64,000 nucleotides of DNA from an uncultured SAR116 cluster alpha proteobacterium (GTDB lineage: Bacteria > Pseudomonadota > Alphaproteobacteria > Puniceispirillales > Marisalimonadaceae), in the NCBI GenBank assembly GCA_902558885.1, contig CACEFQ010000003.1, forward strand, positions 1 to 64,000, given 5' to 3'. The translations under genes and the position numbers were made by a program. Positions within the stretch are counted from its first letter, which is position 1. Each line of letters starts with the position of its first letter. This document shows positions 26,696-35,064 of the stretch, piece by piece. The notes under the pieces are model-generated. The model searched no databases and had not been told where the DNA came from. It saw nothing but the letters and a program-made list of their open reading frames with translations.

Positions 26696-28360
26696 ATGGG
26701 GGATTTAATGAAAGACTACAATGTAGGAGACCTAGTTTCTGAGTTTTTGCACCAAATAGATGTTAAGGATGTTTTTGGTGTCGTTTCAGTACATAATATT
26801 CCAATGCTTGATGCAATTGGCAGAAGAAATCATATTAGAATGATCCCTGCAAGAGGTGAAATGGGAGCTGGCCATATGGCTGACGGTTATGCTAGAGCCA
26901 GTAATGGACTTGGCGTCGTGTTTACAAGCACGGGACCTGGCGCAGCAAATGTTGCAGGTGCAATCGTAGAATCTCGTTTTGCAGGTTCGTCTGTTTTGCA
27001 CTTTACAGGTCAGACGGCAACAGAAAATTTAGATAAAAATCAAGGAACAGTCCATGATGTTCCTAACCAATTAGATATGCTCAGTTCTATTTCAAAAGAG
27101 GCTATTAGGATTGATGATGAAAAAGAAGCTTTAGAAAAATTAATCTATGCATATAAGATAGCTCTTACACCCCCAAAAGGACCAGTTTCAATTGAGATAC
27201 CTATAGATATTCAAAGAAAAAAAATCAAAAGACCTGCTTTGTTAGACACTATTAGTTTACCTCATATAAATGGTGAATTAGGTGATACAAAATCTCTAGA
27301 TGAAATAGAAAAATCTATAAAATCCTCAAAGAGAAAAATTATATGGGTAGGAAATGGAGCTAAGTTTGCAACTGAAGAAATTAATCTTTTTATTAAAATG
27401 GGGTTTGCAGTTGTAACAAGTACTCAAGCTAGAGGAGTGGTTTCAGAAACAAATAAAATGTGTTTGGGTGCTTTCAACGCTGTCCCCTTAATAGAAGAAT
27501 TTTATCAAACATTAGATTTAATGCTTATAGTGGGGAGTAGATTAAGAGGTCACGAAACTAGAGATATGTCACTGAAGTTACCAAAGAATTTAGTGCAAAT
27601 TGATATAGATCCAAGTGCCAAAAATAGAACATACAAAACAAATCAATTTCATTGTGGAGATGCTAAAAAGGTTCTGGCTGAATTAGCTAAAGGATTAAAC
27701 GGTAAGATTTCTGTAGAGAATGAATGGATAAATGAGGTTAGTGATTTAAAAAATCGAATTTATTTAGATTATAAAAACATGTTAGGTGCGTATAAAGATT
27801 TTCCAGAAATAATAAGAAACATTCTCCCAAAAGATGGAAAGTGGGTTAGAGACGTCACTATTTCAAACAGTATGTGGGGCAACCGAATGATGTATATAAA
27901 TGATCCTACTGAAAACATTTATCCTGTTGGAGCGGCAATTGGGCCGGGAATGGCTTTAGCTATTGGAGCCTCAATTGCTAGTGAGGGGAAAAAAACAATA
28001 GCAATGTGTGGGGATGGGGGCTTTATGCTTAATATTCCAGATTTGTGGACTGCCTCTGAAACAAATTGTGATGTTGTATTTTTGGTGATGAATGACAATG
28101 GTTATGGTGTCATAAAACATATACAAGACAGTATGTATGCTGGAAGAAAATTTTTTGCAGATTTGATGGTACCAAATTTTGAAGATTTAGCAAAAGCAGC
28201 CAAAATGAAATATAAGAGAATAGATTTTGCAAAAGATTTAGAAAAGGTACTTAAGGAGGCTATAAATTTTGATGGTCCAGTATTAGTAGAGGTAAATGTA
28301 GCATCAGTTGGAGAAATGCCTCGTTATTTTGCCCCTCCTCCTCACGCTCTTAAAAAATAA
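26696..28360 (+). CDS. Thiamine-diphosphate enzyme, acetolactate synthase-like
   Basis: ThDP-dependent enzyme of about 555 residues. The ylide-activating Glu lies in ARGEMGAGHMADGYAR, and the cofactor motif runs from GDGGFMLN to NDNGYG. FAD-binding segments are less evident. The track begins at a TTG (26678); ATG 26696 or ATG 26708 are more likely, the second being preceded by GGGGGA. It belongs to the broad acetolactate synthase, benzoylformate decarboxylase and sulfoacetaldehyde acetyltransferase group, and the exact reaction is not readable from sequence. A TauE/SafE exporter starts two bases after its stop, suggesting a substrate that releases sulfite or another sulfur anion. Confidence 0.85.
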   Translation: MGDLMKDYNVGDLVSEFLHQIDVKDVFGVVSVHNIPMLDAIGRRNHIRMIPARGEMGAGHMADGYARASNGLGVVFTSTGPGAANVAGAIVESRFAGSSVLHFTGQTATENLDKNQGTVHDVPNQLDMLSSISKEAIRIDDEKEALEKLIYAYKIALTPPKGPVSIEIPIDIQRKKIKRPALLDTISLPHINGELGDTKSLDEIEKSIKSSKRKIIWVGNGAKFATEEINLFIKMGFAVVTSTQARGVVSETNKMCLGAFNAVPLIEEFYQTLDLMLIVGSRLRGHETRDMSLKLPKNLVQIDIDPSAKNRTYKTNQFHCGDAKKVLAELAKGLNGKISVENEWINEVSDLKNRIYLDYKNMLGAYKDFPEIIRNILPKDGKWVRDVTISNSMWGNRMMYINDPTENIYPVGAAIGPGMALAIGASIASEGKKTIAMCGDGGFMLNIPDLWTASETNCDVVFLVMNDNGYGVIKHIQDSMYAGRKFFADLMVPNFEDLAKAAKMKYKRIDFAKDLEKVLKEAINFDGPVLVEVNVASVGEMPRYFAPPPHALKK

Positions 28361-28361
28361 A

Positions 28362-29132
28362 ATGTTTGAGTTTCCAGAAACGATCTCAAACTTAACAGCA
28401 TATTTTTTAATTTTTGCTAGTATGGCTACTTCATTTATTACTTCAGCTTTTGGGATTGGAGGAGGAGCAATTTTGTTGGGATTATTAGCTGTCAAACTTC
28501 CACCTTTAGCATTATTGCCAATACATGGGATTGTTCAAGTAGGTTCTAACCTTGGAAGAACAATAATTTTTTTCAAAGACATTAAAAAGGATACCATAAT
28601 TCCATTTACTGTTGGGACAATTATTGGATCTATAATTGGTGGTTCCATTTTTATTCAAATAGATGCTTGGTTACTTCAATTATCAATAGCTTTATTTATA
28701 TTATGGTCAGTATATGGTAAAATTCCAATTATTGGATCAAAGCAAACAACGATTGGTGGTGCATTTTCAGGTTTCATGACAATGTTTTTTGGAGCATCAG
28801 GAACCTTGGTGGCAGGAATGGTAAAAACACTAAATCTAGAACCAGTAAGACATTTAGCAACACATTCAGCATTAATGTCTATACAACATCTGATTAAGGC
28901 AGTGGTATTTGGTTTTGTTGGTTTTGCTTACTCTGAATATTTTTTACTTATTTTTTTAATGATAATAAGTGGATTTGCAGGAACTATTTTGGGAAAAAAA
29001 ATTTTAGTAAAATATGGAAGTAAATATTTTAAATTTATTTTAAATGCAACTCTTACAATTATTGCTTTATACCTTCTCTGGAACGCAATTATTATGAGTA
29101 AGGCTTTAGATAATTTTAATCTTTTTGCTTAG
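28362..29132 (+). CDS. TauE/SafE family anion exporter
   Basis: Inner-membrane protein of 257 residues with about eight hydrophobic segments. The N-terminal repeat contains the family signature SAFGIGGGAILLGLL, echoed in the second half by GFMTMFFGASGTLVAG. Members export sulfite, sulfoacetate or other anions. The track starts at 28308 from a TTG inside the preceding gene; ATG 28362, directly behind the upstream stop, is preferred and gives MFEFPETISN. Its 3' end overlaps tctA on the opposite strand by 17 bp. Coupling to the ThDP enzyme is the main clue to its cargo. Confidence 0.88.
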   Translation: MFEFPETISNLTAYFLIFASMATSFITSAFGIGGGAILLGLLAVKLPPLALLPIHGIVQVGSNLGRTIIFFKDIKKDTIIPFTVGTIIGSIIGGSIFIQIDAWLLQLSIALFILWSVYGKIPIIGSKQTTIGGAFSGFMTMFFGASGTLVAGMVKTLNLEPVRHLATHSALMSIQHLIKAVVFGFVGFAYSEYFLLIFLMIISGFAGTILGKKILVKYGSKYFKFILNATLTIIALYLLWNAIIMSKALDNFNLFA

Positions 29133-30600
29133 TTATCCAAGAAAAAATCATAGGTCCACATAAACCTAAAAAGGCAAATACTAAAAACATAAGTGCAAGA
29201 GGTTGAGTAAGTATCATCCACCAAGCTCCATCAAACATTTTAAGTGAATGTTGTAAATTTGTTTCTACCATTTCTCCTAAAATAAGACCGACAGCAATTG
29301 GAGCAACTGAAAAACCATGTCTTCTTGCAAAAAAACCAATAACTCCAAAAATCAATGCTAACCAAACATCTAAAAGTTGTCCTTGAAAAGCATATGCACC
29401 AATCACTGATAAAGCAAAAACAATAGGCCACAAAATCTGTGTTGGAACTAGTGATACTCTAGCAAACAACTTAGCAGCATAAAGGCCCATCAACATAAAC
29501 ATTACATTTGCAACAAACATTGAACCAAAAATTTGATAAACTTTTTCCACTTGCTCAGTAAACAAATAAACACCAGGCCTCAACCCATGAACCATAAGTC
29601 CAACAAGTATTATTGCAGTTGTTCCACTACCTGGTATACCAAGAACCATTGTAGGAACCATAGCTCCTCCAGTTGCTGCATTGTTTGCAGCCTCCGCGCC
29701 AGCAATACCTTCAATGGAACCTTTGCCAAATTCTTTCTTATTTTTTGACCATCTTCTTGCTTCTGAATAACCGATCATTGATGCAACAGTTGCACCTTCA
29801 GCTGGTAAGACACCTATAAATGTTCCAATACCACAAGATCTAAGTATTGTTTTCCAAATCTTTTTATAATCCTCTAAAGTTGGAAGTTTTACAGCTTTCA
29901 TACTCACTGTCTTGACAATCTTATCAACAGTTTTAGACTGAACTAAAAGTTCAGATATAGCAAAAAGACCAATAAATATTGGAACAAAGTGCAAACCTTC
30001 ATACAATTCATAATTACCAAACATAAATCTTTCTATTCCGGTAACACGTTCAGCACCTATAGTTGAAAGCCAAACTCCAAATATTCCGCCAATAAGATTT
30101 TTCACAGCACCACCCGCACTAATACTTGCTAGCATTGATAATCCAAAAACTGTTAAAGCAAAATATTCTGGTGATCTAAATTCGTAAGCAACCCTTGCCA
30201 ATAATGGAGCAGCAAAACATAAAATTAGAACAGAAAATATACCCCCAACTGTACTTGAAATTACCGCGATACCAAGAGCCCTACCTGCTTCACCTTTTTG
30301 CGCTAATGGATATCCATCAAAAGTAGTAGCTGCTGCTGCAGAAGTGCCAGGAGTATTGATCAAAATTGCCGTAATTGATCCTGCAAAAGTAGCAGAAACA
30401 TAAATAGTAGCTAGAACGGCAATAGCATGAACAGGATCCATAGTTAATGTAAATGGAAGAAGTAACGCAGCGCCAGTTGTTGCACCTAATCCTGGGAGGA
30501 CACCAATTATAACTCCTAATATTGTAGTTGCAAAGATCAATCCTAATAAATATGGATCAACTACAACTGATGCCATTGCAGATATTGCTTGCTCAAACAT
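29116..30600 (-). CDS. tctA: Tripartite tricarboxylate transporter large permease (TctA)
   Basis: Large membrane subunit of a TTT transporter, 494 residues with about 11-12 transmembrane segments. The family signature GVLPGLGATTGAALLLPFT is at about residues 32-50, and the second inverted copy reads GVLPAEGATVASMIGY. The N-terminal half has the typical INTPGTSAAAATTFDGYPLA. Substrate is carried to it by TctC from the periplasm using the membrane gradient. Order in the operon is tctC-tctB-tctA. Ligands of TTT systems vary (citrate, tartrate, terephthalate and others) and none can be named here. Confidence 0.95.
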   Translation of the reverse strand: MFEQAISAMASVVVDPYLLGLIFATTILGVIIGVLPGLGATTGAALLLPFTLTMDPVHAIAVLATIYVSATFAGSITAILINTPGTSAAAATTFDGYPLAQKGEAGRALGIAVISSTVGGIFSVLILCFAAPLLARVAYEFRSPEYFALTVFGLSMLASISAGGAVKNLIGGIFGVWLSTIGAERVTGIERFMFGNYELYEGLHFVPIFIGLFAISELLVQSKTVDKIVKTVSMKAVKLPTLEDYKKIWKTILRSCGIGTFIGVLPAEGATVASMIGYSEARRWSKNKKEFGKGSIEGIAGAEAANNAATGGAMVPTMVLGIPGSGTTAIILVGLMVHGLRPGVYLFTEQVEKVYQIFGSMFVANVMFMLMGLYAAKLFARVSLVPTQILWPIVFALSVIGAYAFQGQLLDVWLALIFGVIGFFARRHGFSVAPIAVGLILGEMVETNLQHSLKMFDGAWWMILTQPLALMFLVFAFLGLCGPMIFSWITKQKD

Positions 30601-30611
30601 AAATATCTTTC

Positions 30612-31070
30612 CTAACCATAGTACAAATTCATTAATATACCTCTTGGAAATCTGATTTTTAAAACATAGTCAAATAATAAAAAAACCATCCCAGGAGTTA
30701 TTGTGGCTGTCAAAAAAGCAACCCAAATCCTTCTTTCACCCCATAAAATACTCATTAAAAAAATTACAACAAAAATTCCAATGAACATATCTGTATAAAC
30801 AGTTAACAAATAAAATATCAGAAATAAAAACATACTTCCCCAAGTATGATATTTCTCTAAAGCTACAGGCTTTGGATTGTTTTTATAAAATTGAAAAATC
30901 AAAACTCCGATTAAAATCAGTTTCAAAATCATCAAAAAAATTGGGAATGATCTTGCCTGCATGCTATCACCAACAATCATTTCAGGTGACGTATCAAGCT
31001 GTAAGGCAATTGCAATAACTGCCAGCGAAAAAATGGATAATATTAATGGAACTAAATAGATATTTTTCAT
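30612..31070 (-). CDS. tctB: Tripartite tricarboxylate transporter small permease (TctB)
   Basis: Small membrane subunit of 152 residues with four predicted hydrophobic segments (starting IYLVPLILSIFSLAVIAIAL). TctB proteins are poorly conserved, and identification rests on size, topology, the F-P-x-F-L element (SFPIFLMILKLILIG) and the position between tctC and tctA. It lies 11 bp ahead of tctA and 49 bp after tctC, with a stem-loop in that second gap. Confidence 0.88.
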   Translation of the reverse strand: MKNIYLVPLILSIFSLAVIAIALQLDTSPEMIVGDSMQARSFPIFLMILKLILIGVLIFQFYKNNPKPVALEKYHTWGSMFLFLIFYLLTVYTDMFIGIFVVIFLMSILWGERRIWVAFLTATITPGMVFLLFDYVLKIRFPRGILMNLYYG

Positions 31071-31079
31071 AATTTTTAT

Positions 31080-31109
31080 TAAAGACCTCTCATATTTGAG
31101 AGGTCTTTA
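31080..31109 (-). promoter_or_regulatory. Intercistronic stem-loop between tctC and tctB
   Basis: Perfect 12-bp inverted repeat AAAGACCTCTCA / TGAGAGGTCTTT with loop TATT, extended to 13 bp by a T-A pair. On the minus strand it lies after the tctC stop and before the tctB start. The bases after the stem (AATAAAAATTATG) contain no U-tract, so read-through into tctB is expected. Such a hairpin could stabilise the tctC message against 3' exonucleases and give excess binding protein. Confidence 0.8.
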
Positions 31110-31119
31110 TCTTCTTTTT

Positions 31120-32097
31120 CTATTTTAATAAGCCCATTTCTTTTAAGGCAGGACCAAACTCACCCACCATAAATGCAATTTGCTTACCCCATGGACCTGA
31201 TGGCTGTGGGGATGTGCTATCTAATCCTGAGTTAGCTAGGTAAGCCTGATACATTGAATGTTTCATAGCTTTTTGAATACCTTTTTCCATTTCAGCAACT
31301 CTAGCTTTATCTACACCAGCATGTGTCACAAATCCTCTAGTTGTAGATAAAACAAGGTCAATGCCCAATTCTTTAGCTGTCTTAGCTTTTGGAATTGGAG
31401 CCATTCCGTTTTCTGCTAGAATAACAAGTGGACAAATATCTCCAGCTTCAACAGGTGCTGCAGCTTCTGATAAGTTTAATGTTCCTACATCAACTTCACC
31501 AGCAACTAGTCTTGTAGCTAATTCTCCACCACCTTTGTAAGGAATGTATTTCGGCATTTTTTGGCCAAGTCTTTTAGCCCACAAAAAAACAGTTATATGG
31601 TCAATAGTACCAGTGTGTGTGCCACCAAAAGTAATTTTATCGCCTTTTTTCATACCAGCAACAAAATCTTCAGGTGTCTTATAAGGACTTTTCTTACAAT
31701 TAACCATTAAAATTTGTGGATCATTAGTACCTCTTGAAATTGGTGCCATGTCCTCAACTTTTAACTTTGTTTTACCCATTGCCATTGTGATTGCATGACC
31801 AACAGTAAATGTTAAAATTGTGTTGCCATCGGCAGGTCTTGTCATAAAGTAGTTCATTGCAGCTGCACCACCGCCACCTCTTTTATTAACAACAACCATG
31901 TCTTGTTTAAGAGTTCTTCTTGAACGAAGCATCATCATTCTTGAGTTGACGTCGGTTCCTCCGCCAGCTCCCGCATGAGTAACAACTTCAATCGCAGGCT
32001 TTTTTGAAGCCAAAGTAGGACTAGTAGTGAAAGCAATAGCCGATAATATAGCAGCAAGACCAGTTCCAACTTTGAAAAGTGTTTTAGATTTAATCAT
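31120..32097 (-). CDS. tctC: TctC / Bug-family periplasmic binding protein
   Basis: Extracytoplasmic solute receptor of 325 residues with a signal peptide (MIKSKTLFKVGTGLAAILSAIAFTTSPTLA). Bug-family features include THAGAGGGTDVNSRMM and GGGGAAAMNYF near the ligand site, then FVAGMKKGDKITFGGTHTG. The start is supported by GGAGGAA seven bases upstream. It delivers an organic anion to TctAB. It is the first gene of the operon, followed by a stem-loop. The ligand is not identifiable. Confidence 0.93.
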   Translation of the reverse strand: MIKSKTLFKVGTGLAAILSAIAFTTSPTLASKKPAIEVVTHAGAGGGTDVNSRMMMLRSRRTLKQDMVVVNKRGGGGAAAMNYFMTRPADGNTILTFTVGHAITMAMGKTKLKVEDMAPISRGTNDPQILMVNCKKSPYKTPEDFVAGMKKGDKITFGGTHTGTIDHITVFLWAKRLGQKMPKYIPYKGGGELATRLVAGEVDVGTLNLSEAAAPVEAGDICPLVILAENGMAPIPKAKTAKELGIDLVLSTTRGFVTHAGVDKARVAEMEKGIQKAMKHSMYQAYLANSGLDSTSPQPSGPWGKQIAFMVGEFGPALKEMGLLK

Positions 32098-32280
32098 TTA
32101 TTTTCCTCCGTAATGATTACCCAGCTAATGCTGGCTTGAAATACCATTAAAAATAGTATTGTCTTGAGTAATTAAATACTCAACCCCATTTAACATTTTA
32201 GCAACTTAGAAATTTCAAATTACTTACCAAATGAATAGTTTGATTATTACGAATTAAAATTATGAGTCAAGCACTACAAG

Positions 32281-32320
32281 AGTTAAATAATGAATTTGTT
32301 AATAGTTAAATAATGAATTT
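32281..32320. repeat. Short direct repeat, two copies
   Basis: The 17-base unit agttaaataatgaattt occurs at 32281-32297 and again at 32304-32320, separated by six bases (period 23). The copies are identical. The second copy overlaps the stop codon of the weak ORF at 32319-32594. It may be a simple tandem duplication or a binding-site pair; nothing in the sequence decides. Confidence 0.85.
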
Positions 32321-32594
32321 AGTTATTAGGTTTATCTTGAAAATTTGAGATCATATTATTTCTATAAAACTCAATAATTTCTGTTCTTGTAGGATCAGAG
32401 TTTTCTTTTTTTATAAAAATTTTATTAATTTCTGGTGTAACTGTAGATAGTTGAAAAATCACAGAGAATATTGACAATGGTTCCAAAATTAGCTCCTTAG
32501 AATTAAATAAAACTTGCAATTGATGTGCCATTAAAATTCTTAGATAAAGCAAATAGACGAAAATATAATTTTTTATGCATTGAAAATTTAACAA
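32319..32594 (-). CDS. Hypothetical small ORF, doubtful
   Basis: Open frame of 91 codons, or 70 residues from the internal Met at 32531 (MAHQLQVLFNSKELILEP). No family recognised. The middle is moderately hydrophobic (LSIFSVIFQLSTV), and the C terminus is polar and charged (KKENSDPTRTEIIEFYRNN). The codon pattern is not obviously random, but no strong ribosome-binding site is present at either start. It lies between divergent tctC and coq7, where a small independent gene is possible. Confidence 0.3.
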   Translation of the reverse strand: MLNFQCIKNYIFVYLLYLRILMAHQLQVLFNSKELILEPLSIFSVIFQLSTVTPEINKIFIKKENSDPTRTEIIEFYRNNMISNFQDKPNN

Positions 32595-32636
32595 TTAGTT
32601 TTAAATAAGTATTTGAATAATTTAAAATCAATCATC

Positions 32637-33200
32637 ATGTCTGCTTCTAATATTATAAATAAATATGACGCATCAAATATTAATGTGCCTAATTCTATGC
32701 TAAATTGGATGAGGTCCAATCATGCTGGAGAAACGGGTGCAGTATGGATATATTTAGGTGCCAGATGTATATTTTGGAACAAAAAAATTCAAGATATGAC
32801 CAAAAAACATTATGAAACTGAAAAGTGTCACTTAATTGTGATGAGCCATATCTTACCTAAAAATTACTATAGTAAACTCCTAATATTATGGAGGATATTA
32901 GGATTTAGTTTGGGATTTTTCTCGGCATTATTAGGCTATAGGTTTTTTTGCTTAACAATTCAATCAGTTGAAACTTTTGTTGAAAAACATTATGAAGAAC
33001 AAATTGATTTTTTATATGAAAATTCTATATCTTTTGAGTTGCTCAGATTATTAAAAAAATGTTGTGATGAAGAAGTAGAACATCAAATTGATGCAAAACT
33101 CCATAAAGGAAATGATAAGAATAATATTTTTGAGAAATTTTGGTCTAATTTAATTGGATCTGTATCAAGTCTTGCGGTAAATATTTCAAAACAATATTAG
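32637..33200 (+). CDS. coq7: Demethoxyubiquinone hydroxylase (COQ7/CAT5 family)
   Basis: Di-iron monooxygenase that hydroxylates the benzoquinone ring in ubiquinone biosynthesis, acting at the inner face of the membrane. Ligand motifs are visible: RSNHAGETGAV, YETEKCH, ETFVEKHYEEQ and DEEVEHQIDA, giving the E, ExxH pairs of the COQ7 ferritin-like fold. A hydrophobic stretch (LLILWRILGFSLGFFSALLG) between them is the membrane-binding part. The track start is a TTG at 32613; ATG 32637 gives MSASNIINKYDAS, 187 residues, close to the usual alphaproteobacterial length. Two small genes follow closely. Confidence 0.93.
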   Translation: MSASNIINKYDASNINVPNSMLNWMRSNHAGETGAVWIYLGARCIFWNKKIQDMTKKHYETEKCHLIVMSHILPKNYYSKLLILWRILGFSLGFFSALLGYRFFCLTIQSVETFVEKHYEEQIDFLYENSISFELLRLLKKCCDEEVEHQIDAKLHKGNDKNNIFEKFWSNLIGSVSSLAVNISKQY

Positions 33201-33209
33201 GTTATATTT

Positions 33210-33587
33210 ATGAAATTAACAAAAGTTTTTTATGATGGGAAATGTGGGCTTTGTAGTAAAGAAATTAATTATTACAAAAGAATAGCTCCTAAAAATATTT
33301 TTGAGTGGCATGATATAGCTTCAAATCCAAAAAAACTTAAAGAAATTCAAGTTTCCCAATACGATGCATTAATGTATCTACATGCAACTGATCAAAAATC
33401 TAATTTAAAAATTGGTGTAGACGCTTTCATTTTGATATGGGGCAATCTAAAGTATTGGAAAATTTTATCTATTTTGGTAAGAACTCCAATTGTATACTCA
33501 GTTGCTAAAATCACTTATAAATTATTTGCTAATTACAGATTTAAGAAACTTGCACATTGCCAAATGGCAAATCAGAAGGTGAACTAA
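33210..33587 (+). CDS. DCC-family thiol-disulfide oxidoreductase-like protein (DUF393)
   Basis: A 125-residue protein with the DCC family opening VFYDGKCGLCSKEINYY, in which Cys12 and Cys15 form a CxxC pair, and with DIASNPKKLKE and DALMYLHATD as further family segments. The family is predicted to have a thioredoxin-like fold, but no reaction is firmly established. It follows coq7 by 9 bp and probably shares its transcript. Confidence 0.88.
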   Translation: MKLTKVFYDGKCGLCSKEINYYKRIAPKNIFEWHDIASNPKKLKEIQVSQYDALMYLHATDQKSNLKIGVDAFILIWGNLKYWKILSILVRTPIVYSVAKITYKLFANYRFKKLAHCQMANQKVN

Positions 33588-33592
33588 AAAAG

Positions 33593-33784
33593 ATGATTAA
33601 ATGGATTAAAAATTTAAAATTTAATAAAAAGAGTGTTTCTGAAATAAAAGAAACTCGATTAGAACAAATGAAAAAAAATCCTTACAAAAGAGTTGATAGT
33701 GAAAATATGACAGATATTGAAAAAATGGATCAAGGTTTTAATGGAAAAACTTTCACTATTAATGGTATTGAAATAGATTTTTAA
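33593..33784 (+). CDS. Small uncharacterised protein downstream of the DCC gene
   Basis: Sixty-three residues from ATG 33593, five bases after the DCC gene stop; the track start at 33557 lies inside that gene. The N-terminal half is strongly basic (MIKWIKNLKFNKKSVSEIKE, EQMKKNPYKR), and the C-terminal half is acidic and polar, ending FTINGIEIDF. No signal peptide, membrane segment or recognised domain. Its tight spacing argues that it is translated with coq7 and the DCC gene. I do not recognise the family. Confidence 0.6.
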   Translation: MIKWIKNLKFNKKSVSEIKETRLEQMKKNPYKRVDSENMTDIEKMDQGFNGKTFTINGIEIDF

Positions 33785-33809
33785 CCTTATCAACAAATAA
33801 TTTTTATAC

Positions 33810-33837
33810 TTTGCCTTTGAATAAATTGTTATATAAT
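33810..33837 (+). promoter_or_regulatory. Candidate sigma-70 promoter for the second Liv operon
   Basis: A perfect -10 box TATAAT at 33832-33837 is preceded at 15-16 bases by TTTGCC/TTGCCT as a weak -35. It lies 37 bp upstream of the binding-protein start codon, itself preceded by AGGGGA. The position between the end of the small gene and the start of the transporter operon is right for an operon promoter. Confidence 0.45.
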
Positions 33838-33874
33838 CCTGATTCTCATTTAAAGGTTTATTAGGGGATTAAAT

Positions 33875-35011
33875 ATGAAAAAGTTTACAACAACATTAGC
33901 GGCTCTATTGATAATGGGGTCTGCATCATCATTTGCTGATGGTCATAAGGTAAAAGTTGGTATGATAACAACATTGTCAGGTGGCGGTTCCGGTTTAGGA
34001 ATTGATGTAAGAGATGGCTTTATGCTTGCTGTTAAAGGTAACAAAAATATTTCTGTCATTACAAAAGATGATCAGCGTAAGCCTGACATTGCCGTTCAGC
34101 TGGCTGATAAAATGATACAATCCGACAAAGTCGATGTATTAACTGGAATAATCTGGTCAAACTTAGCCATGGCTGTTGTGCCAGCCACTGTAAATCAAGG
34201 TAAATTTTACTTGTCACCAAATGCTGGTCCATCAAAATTAGCAGGTAAAGGATGTCATAAAAATTATTTTAATGTTGCCTGGCAAAATGATAATTTACAT
34301 GAAGCAGCAGGTGGTTATGCTAATTCTGCCGGATTTAAAAATTCTTTTATACTTGCTCCAAATTATCCTGCTGGAAAGGACGCATTAACTGGTTACAAAA
34401 GATTTTTTAAAGGAAGTTTAGCCGGTGAAATTTATACAAAACTTGGTCAAAAGGATTATGCAGCAGAAATTGCACAAATAAGAGCATCAGGTGCTGATAG
34501 TGTATTCTTCTTTCTACCAGGTGGAATGGGCATTGGTTTTATGAAACAATTTTCACAATCTGGCATAAAACTTCCTGTCGTTGGCCCAGCTTTTTCATTT
34601 GATCAAGGTATCCTTAAAGCTGTAGGTGATGCGGCACTTGGTGTTAAAAATACTTCTCAGTGGTCAAAAGATATTGATAACCCAGCAAACAAAAAATTTG
34701 TAAAAGATTTCCAATCTGAATATGGAAGGCTACCTTCATTATATGCATCTCAAGGTTATGATACAGGTAAACTTTTAGTTTCAGCTATGTCAAAAGCTAA
34801 AGTTAAAGATAAGGATAAATTTAGAGAGGCTCTCAGAAAAGCTGATTTTTCATCAACAAGAGGTAAATTTAGTTTTGATAAAAATCATCATCCTATTCAG
34901 GACATTTATGTACGTGAGGTAATTAAGGAAGGTAAAATCCTTACTAATAAAATTGTTTCAGTTGGATTGAAAGATCATTCCAACGCATATGTTTCTGAAT
35001 GTAAAATGTAA
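33875..35011 (+). CDS. Liv-type ABC transporter periplasmic binding protein (second system)
   Basis: Type I binding protein of 378 residues with signal peptide MKKFTTTLAALLIMGSASSFA and mature start DGHKVKVGMITTLSGGGSGLG. The ligand-site elements KDDQRKPDIAVQLADKMI and WSNLAMAVVPATVNQGKFYLSPNAGPS are typical of Liv-family receptors for aromatic acids, amides or amino acids. It is the first gene of a complete K-H-M-G-F operon. The ligand cannot be named. A stem-loop follows the stop codon. Confidence 0.93.
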   Translation: MKKFTTTLAALLIMGSASSFADGHKVKVGMITTLSGGGSGLGIDVRDGFMLAVKGNKNISVITKDDQRKPDIAVQLADKMIQSDKVDVLTGIIWSNLAMAVVPATVNQGKFYLSPNAGPSKLAGKGCHKNYFNVAWQNDNLHEAAGGYANSAGFKNSFILAPNYPAGKDALTGYKRFFKGSLAGEIYTKLGQKDYAAEIAQIRASGADSVFFFLPGGMGIGFMKQFSQSGIKLPVVGPAFSFDQGILKAVGDAALGVKNTSQWSKDIDNPANKKFVKDFQSEYGRLPSLYASQGYDTGKLLVSAMSKAKVKDKDKFREALRKADFSSTRGKFSFDKNHHPIQDIYVREVIKEGKILTNKIVSVGLKDHSNAYVSECKM

Positions 35012-35019
35012 AAATTTAA

Positions 35020-35046
35020 TAGGTGATTTCTATTAGAAATCACCTA
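35020..35046 (+). promoter_or_regulatory. Intercistronic stem-loop after second livK-like gene
   Basis: Perfect 11-bp inverted repeat TAGGTGATTTC / GAAATCACCTA with loop TATTA, placed between the binding-protein stop and the livH-like start. The downstream bases ATCCTAAATTC show no U-tract, so it is not a standard terminator. Position and form match the hairpins found after the other three binding-protein genes in this window. Confidence 0.8.
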
Positions 35047-35064
35047 ATCCTAAATTCTTTATAA

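Larger units (their letters stand above)
32098..32636. other. Low-density region between tctC and coq7
   Basis: About 540 bp with no convincing gene other than a weak 91-codon ORF on the minus strand. It holds the tctC ribosome-binding site and leader, a short inverted repeat CCAGC-TAAT-GCTGG at 32121-32134 that would lie in the tctC 5' leader, and a 17-base direct repeat near 32281-32320. No tRNA or riboswitch was recognised. Promoters for tctC (leftward) and coq7 (rightward) should lie here, but I could not place them with confidence. Confidence 0.6.

Noticed and set aside
28304-28495. Minus-strand 63-codon ORF across the ThDP/TauE junction
   Set aside because: Shadow ORF opposite two real genes without a ribosome-binding site.
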